A DNA stretch of 34,599 bases from an uncultured cyanobacterium (GCA_937922745.1 CALAJO010000017.1:1-34599); one strand, 5' to 3'; shown: positions 22,383 through 31,186, counted from the first letter of the stretch. Notes: generated from the letters alone by a model not told the origin. Program-made: numbers and translations.

Positions 22383-23342
22383 ATGAATCGCCCTATGAAA
22401 ATTTTTCGGACGCTTGACGCTGTTCAAATCGGATCTTCCGCGTGTGCCATCGGGATGTTTGATGGCGTTCACCTGGGCCATCATATGGTGCTGGAACAAG
22501 CGCTTCGCGCCGCCAAAATCAACCAGTTGCAAAGCGTTGTGTTTACGTTTAACAACCACCCGCAGTCTTTAATCTCACAAACCCCTACCCCGCTGCTCTC
22601 TACTACGGAGGAGCGCCTTGAGGCCTTTGGGGCCATGGGGTTTGATGCGGCCCTTGTCCTGGATTTTACGCCGGACGTAAAGGATTTATCCGCTGAGGCC
22701 TTTGTACAGACGATTTTGTTAGATACATTGCATGTCAAAGCGGTCAGCATCGGTTACGATCATCGTTTTGGCAAAGGCCGCCAGGGAGACGGTGTCTATC
22801 TGAAAGCCCAAGGAGAGCAACTGGGTTTTGATGTCGCCATTATCGACCCGGTTACGGTGGATCAGCAGATTGTGAGCAGTACGCTGATTCGCAAACTCCT
22901 CAGCTTCGGCGACCTGGAACGGGCAAACCATTTACTGGGGCGTGCTTATCGCGTTACTGGCACCGTGACCCAAGGGGTCGGCCGGGGCCGCCAGATCGGT
23001 TTCCCGACGGCTAACTTGTCCTTGCCTGAAAATCGCTTGTTGCCCGCACAAGGCGTTTACGCCGGAACCGTTTCCCTATTGGATGAAGCCCAGGATTTAC
23101 CGGCCGTCTGCAATATCGGGCTATGTCCCACGTTCGGCGATCAGCTCCAGACCCGCATGGAAGTGCATCTGTTGGATTATCAAGCTGACTTGTACGGGAA
23201 GACGCTGACGTTTAACTTTATGCATCATCTGCGCAGCGAGCAAACGTTCCCCTCGGTTCAACACCTGGTTGATCAGCTCAACACCGATTGCAAAACGGCC
23301 AAAGCCATATTAGGGCAATCTGGCGAACCCTCCGTGCGATGA
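22383..23342 (+). CDS. ribF: Bifunctional riboflavin kinase / FAD synthetase
   Basis: This encodes 319 residues. The N-terminal FAD-synthetase (nucleotidyltransferase) domain carries G-M-F-D-G-V-H-L-G-H and I-S-S-T-type motifs (here V-S-S-T-L-I-R-K-L-L). The C-terminal riboflavin-kinase domain carries G-R-G-R-Q-I-G-F-P-T-A-N-L and E-V-H-L-L-D. Together they convert riboflavin to FMN and then FAD. ATG 22383 or the in-frame ATG four codons later may be the start. TACAAT at 22361-22366 is a plausible -10 with a poor -35. The stop overlaps the next start by four bases. Confidence 0.96.
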   Translation: MNRPMKIFRTLDAVQIGSSACAIGMFDGVHLGHHMVLEQALRAAKINQLQSVVFTFNNHPQSLISQTPTPLLSTTEERLEAFGAMGFDAALVLDFTPDVKDLSAEAFVQTILLDTLHVKAVSIGYDHRFGKGRQGDGVYLKAQGEQLGFDVAIIDPVTVDQQIVSSTLIRKLLSFGDLERANHLLGRAYRVTGTVTQGVGRGRQIGFPTANLSLPENRLLPAQGVYAGTVSLLDEAQDLPAVCNIGLCPTFGDQLQTRMEVHLLDYQADLYGKTLTFNFMHHLRSEQTFPSVQHLVDQLNTDCKTAKAILGQSGEPSVR

Positions 23343-24034
23343 CACCGCCCACCGTCGAGTTGGATACACCACCTTGCCCGGTATTGCCGGTTAAGCTGGA
23401 ACAGGTGACCAAGCGAAAAACCGGGAGCGCCAAAATCCGTGGGGCACATATCCATGTATCCCTCCCTCAACGATGGAGCAATGCTTTCCAGACGAAAGTA
23501 ACCACCGAACTGGTGGGTAAGGTGCAAAAACAGTTTGAGGCGGACTGGCGGCTGCTGCACCAGGATACCTCCCCATTGCTGACCTTTACCGACCCGGACA
23601 TTTTTGAGGATTGGGTTCGTTTGGTTAATTTGCAAACACTCAACGTCCCGCTCAAGTCCGTCCGAATCGGGCACTCCAAGTATACGCACCTGGCGCAGAT
23701 GAACATCAAAAACCGTGTAATGACAGTATCGCGCTACTGCCTCAACCGCGTCCCGGAATCGGCGCTGCGTTACCTGGTCATCCACGAGCTGGCGCATCTT
23801 AAGGTGGCCAACCATTCCAAGGCGTTTTGGGATGAGGTAAAACCGCATGTGCCCAATTTGCGCTACCAGCGAAACCTGATTTCCGCAGCCCATCGCATTC
23901 GCATTTACGAGGCAGAGCGTTTCCAGCAACCGCTTGCCAAACCGGTTATTACTGAAAAGGCCGTTATAAAAAGACCTTCCGCTTTACCGCAGCCCGCCCG
24001 CTATCTCAAACAGCTTCTGCTGGACCTGTTTTAA
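23339..24034 (+). CDS. YgjP/SprT-like metal-dependent hydrolase
   Basis: This encodes 231 residues. The zinc signature H149-E-L-A-H153 is followed by H159 in the context L-K-V-A-N-H-S-K-A-F-W, the hallmark of the YgjP-like (PF01863) putative metallopeptidases; E. coli YgjP is of this family. The N-terminal half has the family's beta-rich stretch with I-H-V-S-L-P. It overlaps ribF by four bases (ATGA), so they are co-translated, though no biochemical link is known. The C-terminal 50 residues are a basic extension. Confidence 0.85.
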   Translation: MTPPTVELDTPPCPVLPVKLEQVTKRKTGSAKIRGAHIHVSLPQRWSNAFQTKVTTELVGKVQKQFEADWRLLHQDTSPLLTFTDPDIFEDWVRLVNLQTLNVPLKSVRIGHSKYTHLAQMNIKNRVMTVSRYCLNRVPESALRYLVIHELAHLKVANHSKAFWDEVKPHVPNLRYQRNLISAAHRIRIYEAERFQQPLAKPVITEKAVIKRPSALPQPARYLKQLLLDLF

Positions 24035-24184
24035 CTCCCACACTCGGCTACCCAGCCTAATCACCTAACCAACCCAATATAAGGAAGGTTGGGGAATAGG
24101 CGAAAAATACCATCTTTGGGACACTGGTAATATGGCACGGCTAAAACACCGCCAATGTAACACAGGAAAGGATAGGGCGTCATT

Positions 24185-24358
24185 ATGAAACTGATGTATA
24201 GCTTTTTAGCCCTGGGCGTTATGGTTATCGGCTTTGTGATGGTGGTTTTGCTGACCGTGGACTTTTCCTCCAGCCATACCGTGGACTATGAAGCCAACGT
24301 TAATGCCCCTAGCGGAGAAACCGTCCCACCCGGCCAAAACGGAACACAATCCTTATAA
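24185..24358 (+). CDS. Small single-span membrane protein
   Basis: This encodes 57 residues. It begins M-K-L-M-Y-S-F-L-A-L-G-V-M-V and has one hydrophobic helix (residues 6-24) followed by a short acidic, Pro/Gly-rich tail (about residues 25-57), so it would be membrane-anchored with the tail outside, or a secreted peptide if cleaved. An AGGAAAGGATAGGG purine tract lies eight bases before the ATG, which supports translation. A strong terminator begins four bases after the stop. No family recognised. Confidence 0.6.
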   Translation: MKLMYSFLALGVMVIGFVMVVLLTVDFSSSHTVDYEANVNAPSGETVPPGQNGTQSL

Positions 24359-24362
24359 AACA

Positions 24363-24402
24363 AACAGCCTCCTGAATGTTCAGGAGGCTGTTCAGTATTT
24401 TT
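24363..24402. terminator. Bidirectional intrinsic terminator
   Basis: A perfect 14-bp inverted repeat (24363-24376 with 24379-24392, arms AACAGCCTCCTGAA and TTCAGGAGGCTGTT) is followed by CAGTATTTTT on the plus strand and by T-rich DNA (TGTTTTA) on the minus strand. It separates the plus-strand genes from the converging protease gene. Confidence 0.88.
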
Positions 24403-24410
24403 AACGTCGA

Positions 24411-25739
24411 TTACCGGGGAATTTTGACTGGTTGGGCGCTGGTTTTTTCAGCCGGCGCCTTGCTTGCGCTAGGCGTTACTTTAAGTAAGCTGCGGGTTTG
24501 GAGGTATTTGAGGCTTTTTCCGGCAATTAAATCCGACAGGACATCTTGGGCTTTTACCAACTGCGGATCGCCGTGTACTTTGGCATCGTAAATTTCATCG
24601 TCTTTTAATTCCGGCATTTCCACGTCAATATCCGGTATAATACCTACTTTATTGATATCCGTGTCGTTCGGGGTCAGGTATTTCTGGGTTGTAATATTTA
24701 CGCCGGAACCGTTGGGCAGGGAGTTGATTTCCTGAACCAGGCCTTTCCCAAAGCTCTTTTGGCCCACCAGAATGGCGCGGTTGTTATCCCGCAGGGCGCC
24801 GCTTAAAATTTCGCTGGCGCTCGCACTGCCTTCATTAATCAACACCACAAGCGGTTTGTTGGTCAGCACGCCCGGGGTGGAGTTGCGGCTTTCCTTGTAC
24901 CCATCACGATCAACGGTGCTGACGATGCCGCCACGATCCAGGAAGTAGTCCGCAATGGTAATGGCATTGGTCAGCAAGCCGCCAGGGTTGCTTCTTAAAT
25001 CCAGAATATACCCGTCTTTATCTTTCTGGGCGACCAGCGCATCTTTCAACTCCGTGCTGGCCTTCTTACTTAGGAAGGAGGTTAAGCGGATGTAACCAAT
25101 ATTCGGCTTCAGCGGCAAGGGAGACTCGACAGATACGGACTTCAGCTTGATTTCGTCTCGCATAACGCTGTAGAGTTTGGGCTCCTTGGCGCCCCGTTTT
25201 ACTAATAATTTTACCGCGGTGCCTTTTTCGCCACGGATGCGATCGGCCGCTTCCTTAACAGACATGCCCTGGGTGCTTTCGCCGTTAATTTCCAGGATCA
25301 CATCCTGGGCCATCAAACCGGCTTTTTCGGCCGGGGTGTCTTCAATCGGGGCAATCACCACAATCTGTTCATTCCGAATCCCAATCTGGATCCCGATGCC
25401 AAAGAGCGTGGCGCGGATGGAATTACCTTCATCAGCAAACTCTTCCGGCGTGAGAAAGCGGGTATAACGGTCATTCAAGCTGTTGAGCATGGTTTCAATC
25501 GCGACATAGGCATCTTCATTGGTTTTCATCTGCTTGTCATAGCGATGACGCCAGATAATCCATTCCTGCCCGTTTTTTGCCGGATCAACATACTTGGAGT
25601 TCACCAGTTTCCACACTTCATCGTAAAGTGCCTGGGGAGATTGCGCTGCAAAACCGACGCCTGTAAACAGGACGAACAGCATGAGCAGGAGTACCGGGAC
25701 GGCCAGTACCCATTTTGGTGTGTGAGATTTTTGCGTCAT
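24411..25739 (-). CDS. S41 C-terminal processing protease (CtpA/Prc-like)
   Basis: This encodes 442 residues. An N-terminal signal or anchor segment (V-P-V-L-L-L-M-L-F-V-L-F, residues 14-30) precedes a PDZ domain (about residues 105-190, with G-I-G-I-Q-I-G) and the S41 tail-specific protease domain. The catalytic dyad is visible as S307 in G-S-A-S-A-S-E and K332 in S-F-G-K-G. Such enzymes cut periplasmic or lumenal proteins from their C-termini. The last 40 residues are a Lys/Pro/Ala-rich tail. GGTGG lies about ten bases before the ATG. A TATAAT on the minus strand (25784-25789) is a plausible -10, about 45 bases upstream of the start, without a good -35. Confidence 0.95.
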   Translation of the reverse strand: MTQKSHTPKWVLAVPVLLLMLFVLFTGVGFAAQSPQALYDEVWKLVNSKYVDPAKNGQEWIIWRHRYDKQMKTNEDAYVAIETMLNSLNDRYTRFLTPEEFADEGNSIRATLFGIGIQIGIRNEQIVVIAPIEDTPAEKAGLMAQDVILEINGESTQGMSVKEAADRIRGEKGTAVKLLVKRGAKEPKLYSVMRDEIKLKSVSVESPLPLKPNIGYIRLTSFLSKKASTELKDALVAQKDKDGYILDLRSNPGGLLTNAITIADYFLDRGGIVSTVDRDGYKESRNSTPGVLTNKPLVVLINEGSASASEILSGALRDNNRAILVGQKSFGKGLVQEINSLPNGSGVNITTQKYLTPNDTDINKVGIIPDIDVEMPELKDDEIYDAKVHGDPQLVKAQDVLSDLIAGKSLKYLQTRSLLKVTPSASKAPAEKTSAQPVKIPR

Positions 25740-25874
25740 CGATCGATTTCCACCCTTACTGACTTTGCTTATCCAATTGATCCATTATAGCCTTTTTAAC
25801 TAAGACTTTCTTTCGACCAAAAAGTTTCATGGCTTTAGGGGAGAAGCATTGCCATAGGAAACCGCGATGCAACA

Positions 25875-27060
25875 TTAAAGGGGCGCTGGATTAAAATCCA
25901 CTTTCCAGACAGAGGTCTCTTGCATTTGCTTAAGCAGTTTCGTTAGCGGGTTTTGAGGCGGCAAAGCTTTCAAAACCTCATCGCTATGGTCTTGTACAAA
26001 CTCTACGAAGTCCAGTTGTTGATTACGGTTTAAGCTGAGCCGGATACCCCGATTAAACGGGTCTTGCGCGTTTGTGGAAAAGAGAAACATGCTGTTATCC
26101 TTTGCCCGATAGACCATTGCCAGATCGTTTGTTAAAACGGCTTTCACCATTCGCGGCGGTTGATGCTGAATGACATCCCAAAATCCGGCGGCGGCAGTTT
26201 CAACAAACTGCTGTAACCCTTCCGTGGCAGCATTGCGCAGCTTTGGCTCCCGTACGGCCCACATTCTGGTTTTAAGCGATTCCGGTTTCACACTGGAAGG
26301 CGGATCAATCACTCTCGCCTGTCCTGTTTCCCGGTTAAAAGCATATGCTTTCCCTTCGTGCAGAAGCAGGACTTCATTTTGAGCCAGGCCTGGCTCCGCC
26401 CGATCGACATTGCCCATCACACGGGCCAATTCGGAGCCGATCTCGGCCAAGTCATTCGCATTGGTGATGTTGGGCCTGAAATTAGGAGGTTGATACTTTG
26501 CTATCACCTGTAGGTTATGTTGATCAAACTGCTTTAACCGTTCTGTGATCAATTTCTCAGCCTGTGTCTGACTGAAAGGCAGTGTTTACCCATAAATACG
26601 GATCATTGGCTCATCCCCTTTCAGGAAATGGGCAATATTGAGCTGGATAGATTTTATTTCTTTAGTTACGCTCGTATTGGCTTTTTGAAAGAGCTTTTGA
26701 AGCGCTTGGGATCGCTCTTTAACCCCGAGAAACTGACCCGCTGCGATATCAATCACCTGATTCGCATGGTCATTCCCTGCGCCAGGCTCATTGTAAGCAA
26801 TTTTCAAATCTCCTGCTGAAGCCCGCATGGGATCCGGTTGCTGGCTGGCATAGACAACCACATCACCCGTTACCGTTGCCGGAAGTTGCTGAGAATCAAT
26901 CAATTTTTTCTTTGCAGCCTCGGTCAGTATCAGTACCCCCGGCGTATGCGTCAGAACCGCCCCATCAGTTCTTTTAAAAACAGCACCCGTTTGCTGGGGT
27001 GTGCGGGGATGCTTGCTGCACCTTAAATGGCCGAATGCCCTGAAAACGTAATGTATCCAT
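25875..27060 (-). pseudogene. Broken gene for an unknown R-F-Q-G protein (frameshift plus in-frame stop)
   Basis: I do not recognise a family. The natural start is ATG 27060 with AAGGAGG eight bases upstream, giving M-D-T-L-R-F-Q-G-I-R-P-F-K and thus the R-F-x-G N-terminal motif. That frame ends after 28 codons. The continuation (Q-Q-T-G-A-V-F-K-R-T-D-G) lies in a frame one base on, so one extra base in a run of four C (minus strand; 26996-26999) would explain it. The second frame stops at TAA 26586-26588, and the same frame then continues for over 230 codons with no start codon beyond weak TTG or CTG. Joined, the product would be near 395 residues, soluble and helix-rich. Alternatively these are two short genes, or the lesions are sequencing errors. 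Confidence 0.6.
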
Positions 27061-27162
27061 ATCAATGCCTCCTTAAGTCAATTCCAATCAATTGAGATAA
27101 TCTCCTCCAATAAAAGCACTCAAGATTCAGAATTGTCTTCAATTTTGGAAAATTGCTTAAAT

Positions 27163-27513
27163 TTAGCCCAACCGGCCAACACGTGTTTGTATCTTATGGA
27201 TCGTGATTTCGGTTTGCGGGGCGAAGCGGTTTAAACGATCCCGGTATTCTTCCAAAAAAAACTGGAGTTCCGCGGCAACGCCCGCGCTTTGAACCATCAC
27301 CAGCAACTGGTTTTCGGTTTGGGTGGCCTTGATCTTCGTCGCCTGCGTCTTTCCCTTGAAGGGCGGGTCAATTACCTGCTCCCATAGCGAGCAAACCGTC
27401 CATTCCTGCACCTTGCGATCCAGGTTAAAGCTTTTCCCCACTGCCGGAATAATGGCAGACAAGTTTTCGACAGGGCGGGTAACCCGCTTACTGGGCCGAC
27501 GCGATCGCCACAT
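27163..27513 (-). CDS. dciA: DciA-like (DUF721) protein
   Basis: This encodes 116 residues of the DUF721 family. The pattern V-x-x-W, G-K-T-Q-A-T-K-I, then L-L-V-M-V-Q-S-A-G-V-A-A-E-L-Q-F and D-R-L-N fits DciA, the replicative-helicase (DnaB) loader that serves bacteria lacking DnaC/DnaI. AAGGGG lies before the ATG. It overlaps the end of recF by 26 bases and is therefore in the dnaN-recF unit, a common arrangement for this family. The assignment to helicase loading rests on the family; the sequence itself is short and variable. Confidence 0.8.
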   Translation of the reverse strand: MWRSRRPSKRVTRPVENLSAIIPAVGKSFNLDRKVQEWTVCSLWEQVIDPPFKGKTQATKIKATQTENQLLVMVQSAGVAAELQFFLEEYRDRLNRFAPQTEITIHKIQTRVGRLG

Positions 27514-28678
27514 CAGGGGCCCCCTTGCAAATTATCTCCGTTTCCTTAACCGTTCCTTTCGCAACTTCAAACACGCGAACCGATCCGCTGCCTTCCAGGA
27601 AAAGCTTCAGACTGTTATCCAGGTGCGTGGTGGTTAAAAAAACCTGCATCCCCGGATCCAGATGCTCCAGTAGCATTTGCTGCCGGGAGGGATCCAGTTC
27701 GGCCATGACGTCATCCAGCAATAAAACCGGGGTTTCGTCTTGCAGTTGCTGCTTTAACAACTGGATTTCGGCCAGCTTCATCGCCAGCACGATGCTTCGC
27801 TGCTGCCCCTGGCTTCCAAAATGGCTCGCATCCTTCCCATCCAGAAAAAACTGGACATCATCCCGGTGCGGCCCCACGAGGACCTGCCCTCGACGATATT
27901 CATCCGCTTGCCGGGCTTGGATGGCCTGGTAGAGGAAGTCCTGTATCTGAGCCATGTCCAACACATCGCTTAGGGGAATGGACGAGACATACTGCATCTC
28001 CAACTGATCGCGACACTGGGATAAGCGGGCGTAAGCCTGGGCCGCCATGGGATGAACCTGCCGCAAATAATCCAGGCGGGCCTGTATCAATACCGCCCCC
28101 GTGATGGACAATTGTTGGTTCAAGCTGTCAAAAACCATGGGATCAATGGATTGCGGCGGCTGTTTGAGCAAACCGCTCTTTTGCTGCCGCACCTTTTGAT
28201 AAGCGGACATCCGCTTGAAGTGTGCCGGATCGTACTGCACCAAGGCACTATCCAGGGCATTCCGGCGATCTTCCGGTGCGCCACGAAGCATTTGCAAGTC
28301 GTTGAGAAAAAACGTCACGGTTGGAATCTTTCCCACCACGTCCGATCGGCTGCGAACGGGTTGACCGTTGTATTTAAACACGGTTTTCAAAGTGTTTTGC
28401 GGCGTCAAGGTCAACTGGGCCTCCAGAACAACTTGCCCGCCATGACGGTGTGATTGCGCCTGGAGCTTGATCGTTGCAAACGGCTGTTCCCAGCCAATCA
28501 ATTCCCGATCCAGCCGGGTGCGCTGGCTTCGCCCGTGGGATAAATAATAAATGCTTTCCAGGATGTTGGTTTTGCCAGCGGCGTTTTCACCGATAAACAG
28601 GTTCTTATGCGGGTCGCATACTAACTGGAGGTCGCTATAATTACGGAACTGCCGTAAATGTATGTACTCCAGCCACAT
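27488..28678 (-). CDS. recF: DNA replication/repair protein RecF
   Basis: This encodes 396 residues, an SMC-like ATPase that helps load RecA at gapped DNA. Walker A is G-E-N-A-A-G-K-T at residues 30-37, the ABC signature reads S-Q-G-Q-Q-R-S, and Walker B is L-L-L-D-D-V-M-A-E-L-D near residue 310. It follows dnaN by 20 bases on the same strand and overlaps the DciA-like gene. Length and motifs are normal for the family. Confidence 0.97.
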   Translation of the reverse strand: MWLEYIHLRQFRNYSDLQLVCDPHKNLFIGENAAGKTNILESIYYLSHGRSQRTRLDRELIGWEQPFATIKLQAQSHRHGGQVVLEAQLTLTPQNTLKTVFKYNGQPVRSRSDVVGKIPTVTFFLNDLQMLRGAPEDRRNALDSALVQYDPAHFKRMSAYQKVRQQKSGLLKQPPQSIDPMVFDSLNQQLSITGAVLIQARLDYLRQVHPMAAQAYARLSQCRDQLEMQYVSSIPLSDVLDMAQIQDFLYQAIQARQADEYRRGQVLVGPHRDDVQFFLDGKDASHFGSQGQQRSIVLAMKLAEIQLLKQQLQDETPVLLLDDVMAELDPSRQQMLLEHLDPGMQVFLTTTHLDNSLKLFLEGSGSVRVFEVAKGTVKETEIICKGAPDVAIASAQ

Positions 28679-28698
28679 TCCCGGTCACAACAGGCAAG

Positions 28699-29814
28699 CT
28701 ATTTAACCTGAACCGGCATGACCAGGCAGAGATACCCATTTTCGTCGCGGGCTTTAAACAGGGTTGGGCTCAGCCCGCCGTTCAATTCCATCCGGACGTC
28801 ATCGCTTTCAATCACCTTCAGCGCATCCAGGACAAACTTGTAGTTGAATGCGATATTCAGCTCTTCCCCTTCGTACTGAATATCCACGTTATCCTTGGAG
28901 TCGCCGACATCCGGCGTTTGGGCCATCAAGCTCAGGCTGTTGTTGTCAAACGTCATCTTCACGATATTGGTGCGCTCGTTTGCCATAACCGTGGCCCGCT
29001 CCAGGGAATTGATCAGGGCCTGGCGGTTGGCATAGGCAATCAGCTTGTACTCTTTTGGAATGAGCTGCTCGTACTGCGGATATTGGCCATCCAGCAAGCG
29101 GGACAGAAGGTAAAACGTCTGGGTCCGAAACGCAATCTGGCCATCGTGGATGGCAATCCGAAGCGTGTTCCCACTGCCGCTGCCGACCAGCTTCAACAGC
29201 TCTTGCAAGGTTTTCGCAGGGATAATGGCGGATACGGGATCGGCAATGGTGGAGCCTTCCAGCATTTCGACGCAGCGGGCCAAGCGGGAGCCATCGGTTG
29301 CGGCCATTTCCAACTGACCGGCAGTTAATTTAAAATATACACCGCCCAGCACGTTGTTGGCTTCGTAGCTGGCCGCGGCAAACACCGTATGATGGACGGC
29401 CCGGACAAAGGCATCCAAGTTCACCTCAACCGCCTGCTCCTTGTCGATCTGCTTGATCACCGGGAACTCCTCGGCAGGAAGGGTGCGCACATTAAACAAG
29501 CTGGATCCGCACTGAATCCGTGCGGTTTGGGATTCGTTGCTCACTTCCAGATGAATCGTATCCTTGGGAAGCTTGGAGACAATCCCTTGCAGGATTTTGG
29601 CGGAAATGGTGGTTTTGCCTTCTTCCAGGATTATGGCGGGCAAGGTGGTTTCAATGGCAAAATCCAGGTCGGTTGCGGACATGCGCAGCTGATCCGTTCC
29701 CACGCTTTCAATCAGGATGTGGCCCAAGATGGGTTGAATGGCCCTTGCGGCAGTGGCCCGCTGGACGGAAGCGATGGCTTGTTGAAACGAGTCTTGCTGA
29801 ACGCTGAATTTCAT
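28699..29814 (-). CDS. dnaN: DNA polymerase III sliding clamp (beta subunit)
   Basis: This encodes 371 residues forming the three-domain ring subunit that tethers the replicative polymerase to DNA. It begins M-K-F-S-V-Q-Q-D-S-F and ends with the clamp signature L-V-M-P-V-Q-V-K. The stretches A-T-D-G-S-R-L-A and L-L-D-G-Q-Y-P-Q-Y are typical. The ribosome-binding site is AGGGAG. It heads the dnaN-recF-dciA run, with a consensus promoter about 125 bases upstream. dnaA is not adjacent in the window. Confidence 0.97.
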   Translation of the reverse strand: MKFSVQQDSFQQAIASVQRATAARAIQPILGHILIESVGTDQLRMSATDLDFAIETTLPAIILEEGKTTISAKILQGIVSKLPKDTIHLEVSNESQTARIQCGSSLFNVRTLPAEEFPVIKQIDKEQAVEVNLDAFVRAVHHTVFAAASYEANNVLGGVYFKLTAGQLEMAATDGSRLARCVEMLEGSTIADPVSAIIPAKTLQELLKLVGSGSGNTLRIAIHDGQIAFRTQTFYLLSRLLDGQYPQYEQLIPKEYKLIAYANRQALINSLERATVMANERTNIVKMTFDNNSLSLMAQTPDVGDSKDNVDIQYEGEELNIAFNYKFVLDALKVIESDDVRMELNGGLSPTLFKARDENGYLCLVMPVQVK

Positions 29815-30219
29815 GCCGGTCGAGTCTCCCTGATTAACATCCCTATTCGTGTGATACTACCATACTAAAAGAAATCCGATTCGACAAGGCAGCGGCAATG
29901 TTTCTATACGAGTTTTTTAAATATATAAATTTCGTCATATATAATAAGCGTCGCCATTTTCTGTCAATAACTTTCTGAAAGTCTCTTATAGCTTCAAATT
30001 CGCTTGTTCAAAAAATGTCATTTTCTTGTGCGTGTCATCGCTGTTTTTGAACAGCCCGCGTTGAATTTGAACAACCCTTGCTTTACATTGCCAACTTATT
30101 GACAGCTTATTGAACCTTTTTCATATCAAAGAAGCACATCATTTTTTTGCAGCCTTAAAAGTGCCGTATGTTGGCTTATTCCGGCTTTCACGACGATGAT
30201 CTTGTTATTAATTCAAAGG
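29815..30219. other. AT-rich upstream region of dnaN with TTTGAACA repeats
   Basis: No gene was seen in this 405-base stretch. Besides the dnaN promoter it holds four related sequences: TTGTTCAAAA (30004-30013, inverted), TTTTTGAACAG (30044-30054), ATTTGAACAAC (30065-30075) and TATTGAACC (30108-30116). Copies two and three are spaced 20 bases apart. No TTATCCACA-type DnaA boxes were found, so an origin is not supported. Confidence 0.5.
29939..29967 (-). promoter_or_regulatory. Consensus promoter of dnaN
   Basis: On the minus strand a perfect -35 TTGACA (29962-29967) and a -10 TTATAT (29939-29944) are separated by 17 bases. The predicted start is near 29932, giving a leader of about 118 bases before dnaN. 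Confidence 0.75.
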
Positions 30220-31068
30220 TTAAAGGGCTGCGACGGGTTGCTTTTGTAACGCAGCCCGGATCTGGAGGCACTCGGTCAGGAGGGGTTCAATCCAGTCCAG
30301 TGGCAGCATGTTAGCCCCATCGCTTGGGGCAGTGTTAGGATCAGGATGGGTTTCCATAAACAAGCCGGCGCACCCTGCCGCAACGGCCGCGCGTGCCAGG
30401 ATGGGGGCGTATTGACGCTCACCGCTGGAAGCCGAGCCCGCACCACCAGGAAGCTGGACACTGTGGGTGGCATCAAAAATCAGCGGCAAGCCATAACTTT
30501 GTACAATCGGGATACTCCGCATATCTACAACCAGGTTGTTATAACCAAAGGTTGTGCCGCGCTCGGTAATATAAACCTGATCATTTCCGGTACTCTTCAC
30601 CTTGTCCGCGCAATGGATGACATCTTTCGGGCTGAGAAACTGCCCTTTTTTAATGTTCACGGCGCGCCCGGTTTCCCCGGCGGCCACCAGCAAGTCGGTT
30701 TGCCGGCAAAGAAAAGCGGGAATCTGTAGCATATCAATCACTTTTCCGGCGGCCAAGGCTTCTTCCGGGGAATGAACGTCAGTTAGGAGCGGCAAGCCAA
30801 ACTCATCCCGGATGGAAGCGAGGATTTGCAGCCCTTTATCCAGCCCAGGCCCACGATAGCCCTGGATCGACGAGCGGTTTGCCTTATCATAGGAACTCTT
30901 GAAGTAGGCTTTAATCTGCAGGCGGTCGGCCACCGTTTTCAAGTGCCTGGCTGCCTTGCGGGCAATCTCGCCCCCATCGGCCTCAATCACGCAGGGGCCA
31001 GCAATCACGACAAATTCTTCGGACAATGAGCGGGGTAAGGCGCCATAGGTTTGGTTGTCTGCATGCAT
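30220..31068 (-). CDS. kdsA: Kdo-8-phosphate synthase
   Basis: This encodes about 282 residues from ATG 31068; GTG 31140 in the same frame would add 24. The enzyme condenses phosphoenolpyruvate with arabinose 5-phosphate to Kdo 8-phosphate for lipopolysaccharide. Motifs visible include I-A-G-P-C-V-I-E, K-A-N-R-S-S, T-D-V-H-S, G-Q-F-L-S-P and D-A-T-H-S-V-Q-L-P-G-G. The Cys in G-P-C, where E. coli has Asn, indicates the metal-dependent class known from Aquifex. It stands alone, diverging from dprA. Its presence implies an outer membrane with LPS. Confidence 0.95.
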   Translation of the reverse strand: MHADNQTYGALPRSLSEEFVVIAGPCVIEADGGEIARKAARHLKTVADRLQIKAYFKSSYDKANRSSIQGYRGPGLDKGLQILASIRDEFGLPLLTDVHSPEEALAAGKVIDMLQIPAFLCRQTDLLVAAGETGRAVNIKKGQFLSPKDVIHCADKVKSTGNDQVYITERGTTFGYNNLVVDMRSIPIVQSYGLPLIFDATHSVQLPGGAGSASSGERQYAPILARAAVAAGCAGLFMETHPDPNTAPSDGANMLPLDWIEPLLTECLQIRAALQKQPVAAL

Positions 31069-31156
31069 GGTGTTCAAATCCGTCTTGCTTATCTTCAGAT
31101 GCGTTTTATAACCGGGAGGAAGGGGAGGGGTAAGATTCACACCGGTTATAGGTGGT

Positions 31157-31186
31157 ATTGTACTGGCTTTCCAGGCGTTCTTTCAA
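31157..31186 (-). promoter_or_regulatory. Probable promoter of kdsA
   Basis: On the minus strand TTGAAA (-35, 31181-31186) and TACAAT (-10, 31157-31162) are 18 bases apart. The predicted start near 31150 leaves about 80 bases before ATG 31068 and about 10 before the alternative GTG 31140. Confidence 0.55.

Noticed and set aside
26586-27065. Programmed +1 frameshift, or separate gene from the TTG at 27065
   Set aside because: The TTG lies only three bases after AAGGAGG, too close for initiation, and a second lesion downstream makes gene decay or sequence error more likely than programming.
29815-30219. Possible replication origin beside dnaN
   Set aside because: The region is AT-rich with short repeats, but no DnaA boxes (TTATCCACA type) were found and dnaA is not adjacent.
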